Assembly (NCBI GenBank): GCA_003647825.1
Contig: QMNP01000026.1
Location: 1 to 11,726 of the forward strand
DNA length: 11,726 nucleotides
Origin: Candidatus Cloacimonadota bacterium
GTDB taxonomy: Bacteria > Cloacimonadota > Cloacimonadia > Cloacimonadales > TCS61
Direction of reading: 5' to 3'
The notes below the pieces were generated by a model, which worked only from the letters and a program-made list of their open reading frames with translations, did not search any database and had not been told where the DNA came from. The translations under genes and the position numbers were made by a program. Within the stretch, counting starts at the first letter, position 1, and each line of letters begins with the position of its first letter. Positions 1-6,209 of this stretch are shown piece after piece.

Positions 1-1035
1 AATATATTTAACCCAATCCTCATAATTTACATGAGACATATATTGATCATAATATTTAGCAAATGTAATGTAATTATCATTCTTTTTATTTAGGTTTGGT
101 GAAAACATTTTCTGGGCAAATCTTATGGCACAAAGTAAACTTTTTTCTGAAGCTTTACCTTTCCCCGCTATATCAAAAGCAGTTCCATGATCTACCGAAG
201 TACGAATATAAGGTAATCCCAGCGTTACATTTACACCTTCCTCAGCAGAGATCATTTTAAATGGAATTAAACCCTGATCGTGATAAGCAGAGATTATTAA
301 ATTGTATTGCTTTGCTTTTGTCGCAAAAAAAGTATCTGCTGGGAAGGGACCATCAATTACAATATTTTCGGAAGCTAAATTTTTTAGGATTACTTTTATT
401 CTCTCATCCTCCAAGCCAAAAGCAGTGTTTTCTCCAGCATGTGGATTCATAGCAAGCATTGCTAGTTTTGGTTGGAGTAACATTTTATTTGCTTCTCTAT
501 ATATAAGCCGAAGTTTGAGTTCTATTACCTCATCAGTAAGAACTTTCGATACATCCTGTACCGGTAAGTGAGTTGTTAATAGGGCAAGGTGGAAGTGCTC
601 TCCCCAGAAAGACATAATCACATTTCTTGTATTTGATTTGGCAGCGAAAAATTCGGTATGACCGATAAATTCTGGATGAGTATGGTGAATTTTTTCTTTG
701 GAAACAGGGCAGGTTACGATCGCATCAAGGTTTTGCAGATTCAGATCGACTGCACATCTCTCTAAAATTCTATATGCTATTTCTCCGGAAGTAGAAGATG
801 GTTTGCCTGCTATTACTTTTGGATCATCAATTTCTATCCAGTAGATAATACCGGGACTTACCGCTTGATTTACATTATCTATCTTATCAATTTTATTCCC
901 ATCAACAAAAGTGATTAATCTTCCATAAACGATAATAATAAAATTATCCGGTAAATCTAAGAAACGTAGAGCTTTAGCTGTGATTTCCGGTCCGATGCCA
1001 GCTGGATCACCACTGGAAATGCCGATTTTCCTCAT
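1..1035 (-). CDS. pdxA: 4-hydroxythreonine-4-phosphate dehydrogenase PdxA (3' end beyond window)
   Basis: PdxA oxidises 4-phosphohydroxy-L-threonine, which decarboxylates to 3-amino-2-oxopropyl phosphate, the substrate of PdxJ in pyridoxal-5'-phosphate synthesis; it is a cytosolic, metal-dependent homodimer. The frame is open for 345 codons from the ATG at 1035 to the window edge with no stop, so the C-terminus is missing, though family members are usually about 330-345 residues and little can be lost. Visible motifs: N-terminal SSGDPAGIGPE (residues 7-17), GHTEFFA (H126), TTHLPV (H156), NPHAGE (H199), AYHDQGLIPFK (H252) and RTSVDHGTAFDIAG. H156, H199 and H252 are spaced like the three metal-binding histidines of the E. 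coli enzyme. A GGAAG ribosome-binding site precedes the start. It is divergent from the MEMO1-like gene. The family call is firm; a PdxA2-type paralogue with another substrate cannot be excluded from sequence alone. Confidence 0.95.
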   Translation of the reverse strand, partial: MRKIGISSGDPAGIGPEITAKALRFLDLPDNFIIIVYGRLITFVDGNKIDKIDNVNQAVSPGIIYWIEIDDPKVIAGKPSSTSGEIAYRILERCAVDLNLQNLDAIVTCPVSKEKIHHTHPEFIGHTEFFAAKSNTRNVIMSFWGEHFHLALLTTHLPVQDVSKVLTDEVIELKLRLIYREANKMLLQPKLAMLAMNPHAGENTAFGLEDERIKVILKNLASENIVIDGPFPADTFFATKAKQYNLIISAYHDQGLIPFKMISAEEGVNVTLGLPYIRTSVDHGTAFDIAGKGKASEKSLLCAIRFAQKMFSPNLNKKNDNYITFAKYYDQYMSHVNYEDWVKYI

Positions 1036-1064
1036 TATTACTTCCACATAAATATTTTTGCAGG

Positions 1065-1093
1065 ATTTATTAAGTTTTGAGTTTTTTTGTCAA
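1065..1093 (-). promoter_or_regulatory. candidate pdxA promoter
   Basis: On the minus strand a perfect TTGACA (1093-1088) is followed 16-17 bases later by AATAAA/ATAAAT (1071-1065), about 30 bases before the pdxA start. The -35 is exact but the -10 is weak, so this is a candidate only. Confidence 0.4.
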
Positions 1094-1172
1094 ATTATTT
1101 GTTGCCAGAAATTGTGATGTTTTCAATCTTTTGAATTAGTTGGATTCAAACGAAAAATCTAAGGGAGTTAAA

Positions 1173-1991
1173 ATGAAACGAAATCCCGTTGTTGCCGGAT
1201 CATTCTATCCTGGTTATGCAAATATATTAAGAAAAGATATTGAAAAATATTTTAGTAATGCAGACGATAATATTGAAAGCAGAGATATTTTAGGTATAAT
1301 TGCTCCTCATGCGGGTTATATTTATTCGGGACAATGCGCAGCACATAGCTACAAAGCAGTAATGCAAAAGGGAATAGATCAAGCAGTTATTATTGCACCA
1401 AGTCATCGATTTGCGAATTTTAAATATTCTGTTGGGAATTATGAATCTTATTTAACGCCATTAGGAGAAGTGCCGGTTGCTGAAGATATAACAAATAAAT
1501 TAATGAAGCATCAAGACTTTTGTTTTCATCATCCTGCACATCAAGCGGAGCATTCACTTGAAGTCCAATTACCCTTTCTTCAGGTAGCATTCCCTAAAAT
1601 AAAAATAATTCCAATTTTGCTTGGTTCGCAGACTATGAAAAACAGTGAAAATCTGGCTGAAATTCTTGTAGGAGAATTTGAAGATCAATTGGATAAAACG
1701 GTATTCGTTATAAGCACGGATCTGTCTCATTATTATTCATCTTCAATTGCAGAAGAAAAGGATAACAGATTAATAAAAATTCTAAAAGAACTGGAAATCG
1801 AATCCATGCAGGAAAATTTTGCAGAAAATCGAATAGAAGCATGTGGGATGGGTGGAATTTTAACTCTAATGTATTTAGCAAAAATGCTAAAATTTAATGA
1901 AATTGAGATATTAAATTATGTTCATTCTGGTCACATAAGTGGTGATTTGTCCCAGGTTGTTGGCTATTTATCTGCTGTCGTTCATAAATAA
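1173..1991 (+). CDS. MEMO1 / AmmeMemoRadiSam system protein B family protein
   Basis: A 272-residue protein of the MEMO1 family, related to metal-dependent class III extradiol dioxygenases; in many bacteria homologues travel with an AMMECR1 protein and a radical-SAM protein, but neither is visible here. The molecular function is not established. Family signs: N-terminal NPVVAGSFYPG (residues 4-14), APHAGYIYSG with H46, APSHRF, AEHSLEVQLPFL, STDLSHYY and a late CGMGG cysteine; two of the histidines and the cysteine correspond to the proposed metal pocket of human MEMO1. The start chosen is the ATG at 1173 because AAGGGAG (1161-1167) lies five bases before it; an in-frame TTG at 1140 lacks such support and would add 11 charged residues. 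No signal peptide. It is divergent from pdxA and followed at once by the tRNA cluster. Confidence 0.93.
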   Translation: MKRNPVVAGSFYPGYANILRKDIEKYFSNADDNIESRDILGIIAPHAGYIYSGQCAAHSYKAVMQKGIDQAVIIAPSHRFANFKYSVGNYESYLTPLGEVPVAEDITNKLMKHQDFCFHHPAHQAEHSLEVQLPFLQVAFPKIKIIPILLGSQTMKNSENLAEILVGEFEDQLDKTVFVISTDLSHYYSSSIAEEKDNRLIKILKELEIESMQENFAENRIEACGMGGILTLMYLAKMLKFNEIEILNYVHSGHISGDLSQVVGYLSAVVHK

Positions 1992-2022
1992 TTTGACAAT
2001 AAATCCTGAGTTTTGAATTTTG
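1992..2022 (+). promoter_or_regulatory. candidate promoter of the tRNA cluster
   Basis: TTGACA at 1993-1998 begins directly after the MEMO stop codon and sits about 40 bases before the first tRNA base. No good TATAAT follows, but the pair TTTG (1992-1995) and GAATTTTG (2015-2022), 19 bases apart, differs by one base from the Bacteroidota promoter pattern TTTG-N19-21-TAnnTTTG. A start near 2028 would leave a very short 5' leader, which is normal for tRNA. Inference only. Confidence 0.4.
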
Positions 2023-2035
2023 CTTTTCGTGTTGA

Positions 2036-2110
<75 letters not shown>

Positions 2111-2130
2111 TTTATATTTATAAGTGTAAT

Positions 2131-2204
2131 GGCGACATCGCCAAGTGGTAAGGCAATGGTCTGCAAAATCATTATCCCCGGTTCGAATCCGGGTGTCGCC
2201 TCCA
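2131..2204 (+). tRNA. tRNA-Cys (GCA)
   Basis: Acceptor GGCGACA (2131-2137) pairs with TGTCGCC (2194-2200). The anticodon loop CTGCAAA carries GCA at 2163-2165, and the T-stem is CCCGG/CCGGG around TTCGAAT. U73, a cysteine identity base, is followed by an encoded CCA (2202-2204). The spacer to tRNA-Gly is only 20 bases, fitting one transcript. Confidence 0.97.
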
Positions 2205-2241
2205 TTTTAATAGAAATGATGTTTCTTAGTGACTATTATTT

Positions 2242-2328
2242 GCCGGAGTGGTGGAATTGGTAGACACAAGGGACTTAAAATCCCTCGAGCTTCGGCTCGT
2301 GCCGGTTCAAGTCCGGCCTCTGGTACCA
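2242..2328 (+). tRNA. tRNA-Leu (TAA)
   Basis: A class II tRNA of 87 bases. Acceptor GCCGGAG pairs with CTCTGGT (two G-U wobbles), the anticodon loop CTTAAAA gives TAA at 2276-2278, and a long variable arm (CGAGC-TTCG-GCTCG) precedes a T-arm GCCGG/CCGGC around TTCAAGT. A73 and CCA are encoded (2325-2328). Last gene of the cluster, followed three bases later by a terminator hairpin. Confidence 0.97.
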
Positions 2329-2331
2329 TAT

Positions 2332-2358
2332 ACCAGCCTGAGAAGGCTGGTTTTTTTA
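2332..2358 (+). terminator. intrinsic terminator of the tRNA cluster
   Basis: ACCAGCCT (2332-2339), loop GAGA, AGGCTGGT (2344-2351), then seven T (2351-2357). A strong rho-independent terminator for the plus strand. On the minus strand the hairpin has no U-tract after it, so it is not a classical terminator for btpA. Confidence 0.92.
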
Positions 2359-3162
2359 TTTCAAACTAGTAAATTTTTCTACAAATTGCATCACCCGATC
2401 TTTGGAAACAGAATTCTGCCACTTACCGTCTTCTTTGAAATGTGAACCAACTATAAATCCATCAGTGTGATCCCAATATACAATAATGTTATCAACCGTT
2501 ATTCCAGACCCAATAATAATTGGCAGGTTTGTAGCTCTATTTGCTTCCTGCAGGTCTTTCAGATCTGTCATTTCGGAAGTTGATTTGCCAGTAATGACGA
2601 TTCCATCACTCAAGAAGAATTCAGCGGCTTTGGTAAAATCGGAGATGGTAAGATCTGATGTTATAGAATGGGAAGAATGCTTCTTTTTAATATCGCTGAA
2701 AACGGCAATGTGCTCTGCTCCGATTTTTTTGCGAAATCGCATTAAATCAGCAGCATCGGCATTTATAAATCCTTCATCAGCAATGTGACTAAATACAAAA
2801 CCTTCGGCTCTGATGAATTCGCATTCGGCAGCTTGTGCTGCCGCCAAAGCCGCCTGATTCGCTCCGGCTAAGATCTGAATCCCACAGGGAAGATTTACAT
2901 TTTGCTTCACCTCTCTTGCAATTGCTGTCATACTGGCAATAATTTCAGGTCCTACTTCACGGTTCAAATAAGGAACATCGTGCATATTCTCCAGCATTAT
3001 TGCATCTATTCCACAATCCTGGTAGATCTTAGCTTCCTGCACTGCTATCTCAATTATCTTTTCAATTGAGTTATTATTTTTTGGTGTTCCAGGTAAAGCG
3101 GCTACATGGATCATTCCGATGATTTTTTGGGTATTAAAAAATTCTTTGATAAATTTATTCAT
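2356..3162 (-). CDS. BtpA/SgcQ family TIM-barrel protein
   Basis: A 268-residue soluble protein of the BtpA family (COG0434). The founding member affects photosystem I stability in cyanobacteria, while SgcQ lies in an E. coli sugar-utilisation cluster; the reaction is unknown in both. Family signs in order: IIGMIHVAALPGTP near the N-terminus, GIDAIMLENMHDVPY, CGIQILAGANQAAL, FIRAEGFVFSHIADEG, and a late IVITGKST followed by PIIIGSGIT, the phosphate-binding-like turn of TIM barrels. Start chosen at ATG 3162: GGAAGG (3172-3167) stands before it, and the ATG overlaps the upstream stop as TAATG, so it is translationally coupled to the membrane-protein gene. An in-frame TTG at 3174 would overlap that gene further. 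With a symporter upstream, a catabolic role for an imported compound is more likely than any photosystem role; that is inference. Confidence 0.88.
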   Translation of the reverse strand: MNKFIKEFFNTQKIIGMIHVAALPGTPKNNNSIEKIIEIAVQEAKIYQDCGIDAIMLENMHDVPYLNREVGPEIIASMTAIAREVKQNVNLPCGIQILAGANQAALAAAQAAECEFIRAEGFVFSHIADEGFINADAADLMRFRKKIGAEHIAVFSDIKKKHSSHSITSDLTISDFTKAAEFFLSDGIVITGKSTSEMTDLKDLQEANRATNLPIIIGSGITVDNIIVYWDHTDGFIVGSHFKEDGKWQNSVSKDRVMQFVEKFTSLK

Positions 3163-3545
3163 TATACCTTCCAATCATGTCGCACGCATTTACAAAAACC
3201 GTGATAGATCGCACATACACCACCGCCGATGGAGAAAAATCCCCAGAAAAGCGGCATGGCAAAGATATGCAATAAATGGATCTGATTGTTATTTGCCTTT
3301 ACACTTTCTGCTATCATAGGTACATAATATATTCCAGCAGTAACCAGCATGCATCCTGCTATAATTGCCAAATGTCCGAAGATGATCTGCCCATAACGAT
3401 TCTTCATAAAAGTGATAGTGGTCAATCCAGCACCAACAATCAATTTAACAACTGCCCATAAATAAATTCCTGTTATAAAATGATAAGCTGCGAATGCTAA
3501 TAAACCTATCCCTAAAATCAATGTGATTATCTTGCCAATTTTCAT
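3162..3545 (-). CDS. small membrane protein, four predicted helices, function unknown
   Basis: I do not recognise a family. The 127-residue product has four hydrophobic stretches at about residues 5-26, 28-48, 54-74 and 92-113 and a short basic, cysteine-bearing tail (CKCVRHDWKV), so it is an inner-membrane protein without a cleavable signal. The start is the ATG at 3545, preceded by AAGGAAGGAAAA; an upstream in-frame start at 3581 would add a charged 12-residue leader containing that ribosome-binding site. The stop TAA shares its last A with the btpA ATG. It lies 104 bases downstream of the symporter gene in the same direction, so it may be an accessory part of the transport unit. Confidence 0.75.
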   Translation of the reverse strand: MKIGKIITLILGIGLLAFAAYHFITGIYLWAVVKLIVGAGLTTITFMKNRYGQIIFGHLAIIAGCMLVTAGIYYVPMIAESVKANNNQIHLLHIFAMPLFWGFFSIGGGVCAIYHGFCKCVRHDWKV

Positions 3546-3590
3546 TTTTCCTTCCTTCATATTGTCTTTCTGAGAAAGCAATCTTGGTTA

Positions 3591-3600
3591 TTTCGCGAAA
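3591..3600. promoter_or_regulatory. perfect 10-bp palindrome between symporter and membrane-protein genes
   Basis: TTTCGCGAAA reads the same on both strands and lies 46 bases before the membrane-protein start in the 104-base gap after the symporter. It could be a protein-binding site or the tip of an mRNA hairpin. No promoter pair around it is convincing. Confidence 0.25.
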
Positions 3601-3649
3601 AATCTATAAATAATGTAGACTCTTCGTCGTTTGTCTTTGAGAGAATCCC

Positions 3650-5086
3650 TCAGAGAGACTTCACTTTTTTATTCTCTTTCCTTACCAATCCATAGACAAC
3701 CAACCCCAACGATGTTGCAACAATTCCCATGTATAGTTCATCCACATTTTGCCAGAATCCCGGCAACGGAATATTTCGCCAGATCGTTACAGTGATCACT
3801 CCCAAAATACTGGCAATAACAAACTGCATATCTTTTATCTTCCCGGGAAAAATGTATCCATAAACTACTGGCAGCAAAAGACAACTGGCTGAGTAACTTC
3901 CCAGTGTTTTCCACACAGATTTTATATTTCCATCAAACACCAGTCCCATCACAACTGCCAAAATCCCCACAAACACAATTCCCAGATGATAAAGTGAAAC
4001 TTTGCCTTTCCATTTCCTGGGAACCATATCATAAGAAACTGTTGTTCCGGCAATGAAAAGATATGAATCCAATGTTGATAAAATCGTTGCAAGAATTCCA
4101 GCCAAAACCAATCCTTTAATTCCATCCGGCAGAATTTGCATGGCGTAGATCAAGTAAGCTTTATCAGAAGCAGCTTCCGGAATTACAGCTCGTGCATACA
4201 TTGCTCCGGCAGTGGTGCAAATATCGAACAAGAACCAGATCAGAGTGGAAATCAGAATTCCATTTCGAGCAGCTTTATCACTTTCAGCAGCGAAAACTCT
4301 TTGATAGAAATTGGGGTCAACCAAAGTAGAAAGAGCGATGAATCCCCACACCAGAGTTGTTGCCAAACCAACACCACCGGTTGGAGAGAAATGAGTCGAG
4401 GGAAGATTAGCTTTCAAAAAATCAATTCCACCAAATAATTTTATCGAAAAAACCAGAACTAAAAACACTCCCAGGCACATCACAAAAAACTGTACAATAT
4501 CAGAAAATACAACTGCTCGAAATCCGCCGTAAAGAGTATAAAGAATTACAATCGTTGTTCCAATAAGCATTCCCATAAACATCGAACAGCCAAAAATTGC
4601 CTGGATTAAAAGGCCCAAGCTTATCACGTATGCAATCGGTAAAACATTAAAAAAATTGAAAACAGCACTTAACTTTTCAGATTTTGGACCGAACATTTTT
4701 CCAATCAGGTTGGGAAGGGTGAGAGCTTTATAATTAGACACTTTTTTCACAATGAAAAGTGCGAAAATAATATAGGCAATATACCAGAAAAATCCTTGCG
4801 TAACGAAATTGAATATTCCCTGTTCAAAAGCGATCTTAGTTACACCAAAAATTCCACCATACCACGTTGCAACCATGGTTGCAACAAACATTGGTAAAGT
4901 CAGCTGACGTCCCATTAATAGTAGATCGAGAAAATTATAATCCGTATCACTTTTATGCTTGCTTTTTTTCTTTAACGATTGTCCGTATATTACAGATGCA
5001 AGAGTTAAAATTAGTACAGCAAAAAACACGATCCAATCGGCAGTGGATATTATAGATCGAAAATCGATCGTATTTGAAAAATTCAA
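3650..5086 (-). CDS. sodium:solute symporter (SSS family)
   Basis: A 478-residue inner-membrane protein with about 13 hydrophobic segments, the usual size and layout of SSS-family Na+/solute cotransporters (PutP, PanF, SGLT type). Family signs: an early GRQLTLPMFVATMVATWYGG region corresponding to the Na+-site helix TM1, the TLYGGFRAVVFSDIVQF signature in the middle, and VDPNFYQRVFAA before TM8. The substrate cannot be read from sequence. The start is a TTG at 5086: an AAAGGAG ribosome-binding site lies five bases upstream and the next ATG is more than 50 residues inside, after the first helix. It leads the operon that continues with the four-helix protein and BtpA, suggesting it feeds a compound into BtpA-linked metabolism. 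Confidence 0.9.
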   Translation of the reverse strand: MNFSNTIDFRSIISTADWIVFFAVLILTLASVIYGQSLKKKSKHKSDTDYNFLDLLLMGRQLTLPMFVATMVATWYGGIFGVTKIAFEQGIFNFVTQGFFWYIAYIIFALFIVKKVSNYKALTLPNLIGKMFGPKSEKLSAVFNFFNVLPIAYVISLGLLIQAIFGCSMFMGMLIGTTIVILYTLYGGFRAVVFSDIVQFFVMCLGVFLVLVFSIKLFGGIDFLKANLPSTHFSPTGGVGLATTLVWGFIALSTLVDPNFYQRVFAAESDKAARNGILISTLIWFLFDICTTAGAMYARAVIPEAASDKAYLIYAMQILPDGIKGLVLAGILATILSTLDSYLFIAGTTVSYDMVPRKWKGKVSLYHLGIVFVGILAVVMGLVFDGNIKSVWKTLGSYSASCLLLPVVYGYIFPGKIKDMQFVIASILGVITVTIWRNIPLPGFWQNVDELYMGIVATSLGLVVYGLVRKENKKVKSL

Positions 5087-5116
5087 TTCTACTCCTTTTT
5101 CAAGATTATCCGACCA

Positions 5117-5145
5117 ATTATAATTGAGTAAATGAAGTCAAATTA
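5117..5145 (-). promoter_or_regulatory. candidate promoter of the symporter operon
   Basis: A perfect TATAAT lies on the minus strand at 5122-5117, about 30 bases before the TTG start. The nearby TTGACT (5141-5136) is only 13 bases away, too close for a standard -35; at 17 bases the hexamer is TAATTT. Treat as a -10 with an uncertain -35. Confidence 0.35.
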
Positions 5146-5156
5146 TTTCTAACCGA

Positions 5157-5210
5157 AAATTCTGAAAAGGTCTCTTCCTCATACTCATGCAATTGACACT
5201 TTCAGAATTT
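5157..5210. repeat. 11-bp inverted repeat at the left border of the tandem repeat
   Basis: AAATTCTGAAA (5157-5167) is the exact reverse complement of TTTCAGAATTT (5200-5210), enclosing 32 bases. The right arm is the first part of tandem copy 1 and is not kept in copy 2, so the symmetry is specific to the array border. It could be an mRNA hairpin or an old element end. Confidence 0.6.
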
Positions 5211-5680
5211 GTATTGTATGAAACCTTGAAAGTGCTAAGTAAAAAATAAATTTTCGATTGAAGCCTTTTCAAGGTTAAGCAAAAACCATTTGATTCGTGG
5301 TTGGACTTCTCGTCCCGAGTAGTCCACATTGTTATTGCTTTCATCGTGAAAGTCATTTGAAGAAAAGTAGATTGGGACGATCCAGCAAAACACCAGGTTC
5401 AATCGAGACGATTGAACCAACAGATTGACACTTTCTGGGTATGTATTGCATGAAACCTTGAAAGTGCTAAGTAAAAAATAAATTTTCGATTGAAGCCTTT
5501 TCAAGGTTAAGCAAAAACCATTTGATTCATGGTTGGACTTCTCATCCCGAGTAGTCCACATTGTTATTGCTTTCATCGTGAAAGTCATTTGAAGAAAAGT
5601 AGATTGGGACAATCTAACAAAACACCAGAATCAATCGAGACGATGGAATTAGCAGAATAGCAAAAACCATTTGACACGAA
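5193..5680. repeat. 232-bp tandem repeat, two copies plus a decayed fragment
   Basis: Copy 1 (5193-5424) and copy 2 (5425 to about 5658) both begin TTGACACTTTC and are near-identical over most of their length; a third trace (GCAAAAACCATTTGA) starts at 5658. Each unit is full of internal symmetry: CACTTTC/GAAAGTG, AACCTTGAAA/TTTCAAGGTT, TGGACT-t-CTCG/CGAG-t-AGTCCA, CTTTC/GAAAG. In copy 1 a 10-bp perfect hairpin (GGTTCAATCG-AGA-CGATTGAACC, 5396-5418) closes the unit; in copy 2 it is eroded. The long minus-strand frames across it repeat the same peptide and lack a convincing start, so I read this as non-coding. A folded RNA, a MITE-like element or a duplicated regulatory region are all possible. 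Confidence 0.9.
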
Positions 5681-5737
5681 ATCCTAATCCTCAAAATTCA
5701 ACTCAATAGTTCATTAAAAAGTTAGAGTAAAAATCTG

Positions 5738-5807
5738 ATTTAGGGGTGCCGACCAATGGCTGAGAAATACCCTTGAACCTGATCTGGATAATACCAGCGG
5801 AGGAAAT
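5738..5807 (+). promoter_or_regulatory. TPP (thiamin pyrophosphate) riboswitch aptamer
   Basis: The THI-element core is unmistakable: GGGGTGCC (5743-5750), CTGAGAAATACCC (5760-5772), then ACCTGATCTGGATAATACC and AGCGGAGGAAA. Pairings: P1 ATTT/AAAT (5738-5741 with 5804-5807), P2 GGGT/ACCC, P3 GCC/GGC, P4 CCT (5778-5780)/AGG (5801-5803), P5 CTGG/CCAG. P1 is short. The aptamer's 3' side contains a Shine-Dalgarno GGAGG (5799-5803) for the eight-codon ORF that follows, and its AGG is the P4 strand, so ligand binding should hide it. A terminator follows at 5836. The next real gene on this strand is the TonB-dependent receptor 400 bases on. Confidence 0.95.
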
Positions 5808-5834
5808 ATGAAGAAAATGATAATTTATTTATAA
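5808..5834 (+). CDS. eight-codon ORF behind the TPP riboswitch (leader peptide or gene remnant)
   Basis: ATG at 5808 lies four bases after GGAGG and encodes MKKMIIYL before TAA (5832-5834), immediately ahead of the terminator. Its first bases (ATATGAAGAAAAT) are identical to the true start region of the receptor gene at 6208-6220. It may be a leader peptide, or the remains of the original start of the receptor or another thiamin gene whose body was moved or lost. Translation is plausible but unproven. Confidence 0.4.
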   Translation: MKKMIIYL

Positions 5835-5835
5835 T

Positions 5836-5873
5836 AACCACATTTCAGTTAACCGCTGCGATGTGGTTTTTTT
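5836..5873 (+). terminator. intrinsic terminator downstream of the TPP riboswitch
   Basis: AACCACAT (5836-5843) pairs with ATGTGGTT (5861-5868), followed by a T-run to 5873. The loop holds CCGCTG (5853-5858), the exact complement of CAGCGG (5795-5800) at the 3' side of the aptamer, so the loop may compete for the aptamer strand and form the switch. Confidence 0.85.
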
Positions 5874-5899
5874 ATTTGTAAGACGATCTCCTTGCGAAG

Positions 5900-6057
5900 C
5901 TTCCGCTTCGGAAGGAAATACCATGAAGCTTTTGCTTCATATCTTTGGAAGTAGAAACTTCCGAATTATTTCATTCCCAACTGGAAAGGTGGGAATGAGT
6001 AGTACTATTCCGGTAATTGCAGGATTTAAATGACGCGTTCCCCTTTGTGTGGGGAAC
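5900..6057. repeat. run of five short perfect hairpins
   Basis: This stretch between riboswitch and receptor holds no gene but a string of inverted repeats: CTTCCG-CTT-CGGAAG (5900-5914), ATGAAGC-TTTT-GCTTCAT (5923-5940), GGAAGT-AGAA-ACTTCC (5947-5962), TCATTCCCA/TGGGAATGA (5971-5998, 10-base loop) and GTTCCCC/GGGGAAC (6037-6057, 7-base loop). None carries a proper U-tract. They lie in what would be the receptor mRNA leader if transcription passes the terminator. They look like several small repeat fragments side by side. Confidence 0.75.
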
Positions 6058-6136
6058 TAAGTTAGATTTTGTGAAACAGGAGTTTTACAGATAATTAAAT
6101 GTTTCCAAAGAGGACTTTAGGAACAAGAGTAAATTT

Positions 6137-6190
6137 CCTTCTCCTCGATAGGAGAAGGTGGCTCCGAAGAATTTCGGAGACGGATAAGGT
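6137..6190. repeat. double-hairpin dispersed-type repeat just before the receptor gene
   Basis: CCTTCTCCT-CGAT-AGGAGAAGG (6137-6158) is followed by TGG, then CTCCGAA-GAAT-TTCGGAG (6162-6179) and ACGGATAAGG. The order stem, GGTGG, second stem, CGGATAAGG is one I recall as a dispersed repeat in many bacterial genomes; that memory is unverified. It ends about 10 bases before the receptor's ribosome-binding site. Confidence 0.65.
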
Positions 6191-6209
6191 AGAAAAGTAG
6201 GAGAAAAAT

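Noticed and set aside
261..571. Plus-strand frames of 63 and 89 codons opposite pdxA
   Set aside because: They lie wholly inside the conserved pdxA coding frame on the other strand and show no family features.
3602..3660. GTCT/AGAC and TGAG/CTCA pairing near the symporter stop as a terminator
   Set aside because: The pairing is broken into short pieces and lacks a U-tract; the operon probably reads on into the next gene.
5138..5612. Two overlapping minus-strand frames of 72 and 125 codons, with peptides containing MTFTMKAITMWTTRDEK
   Set aside because: They are translations of the 232-bp tandem repeat in both copies. There is no good ribosome-binding site, the peptide has no domain, and the DNA is better explained by its inverted repeats.
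5900..5962. Series of short repeats considered as a CRISPR array
   Set aside because: The hairpins differ in sequence, have no common repeat or regular spacer, and no cas gene is present.
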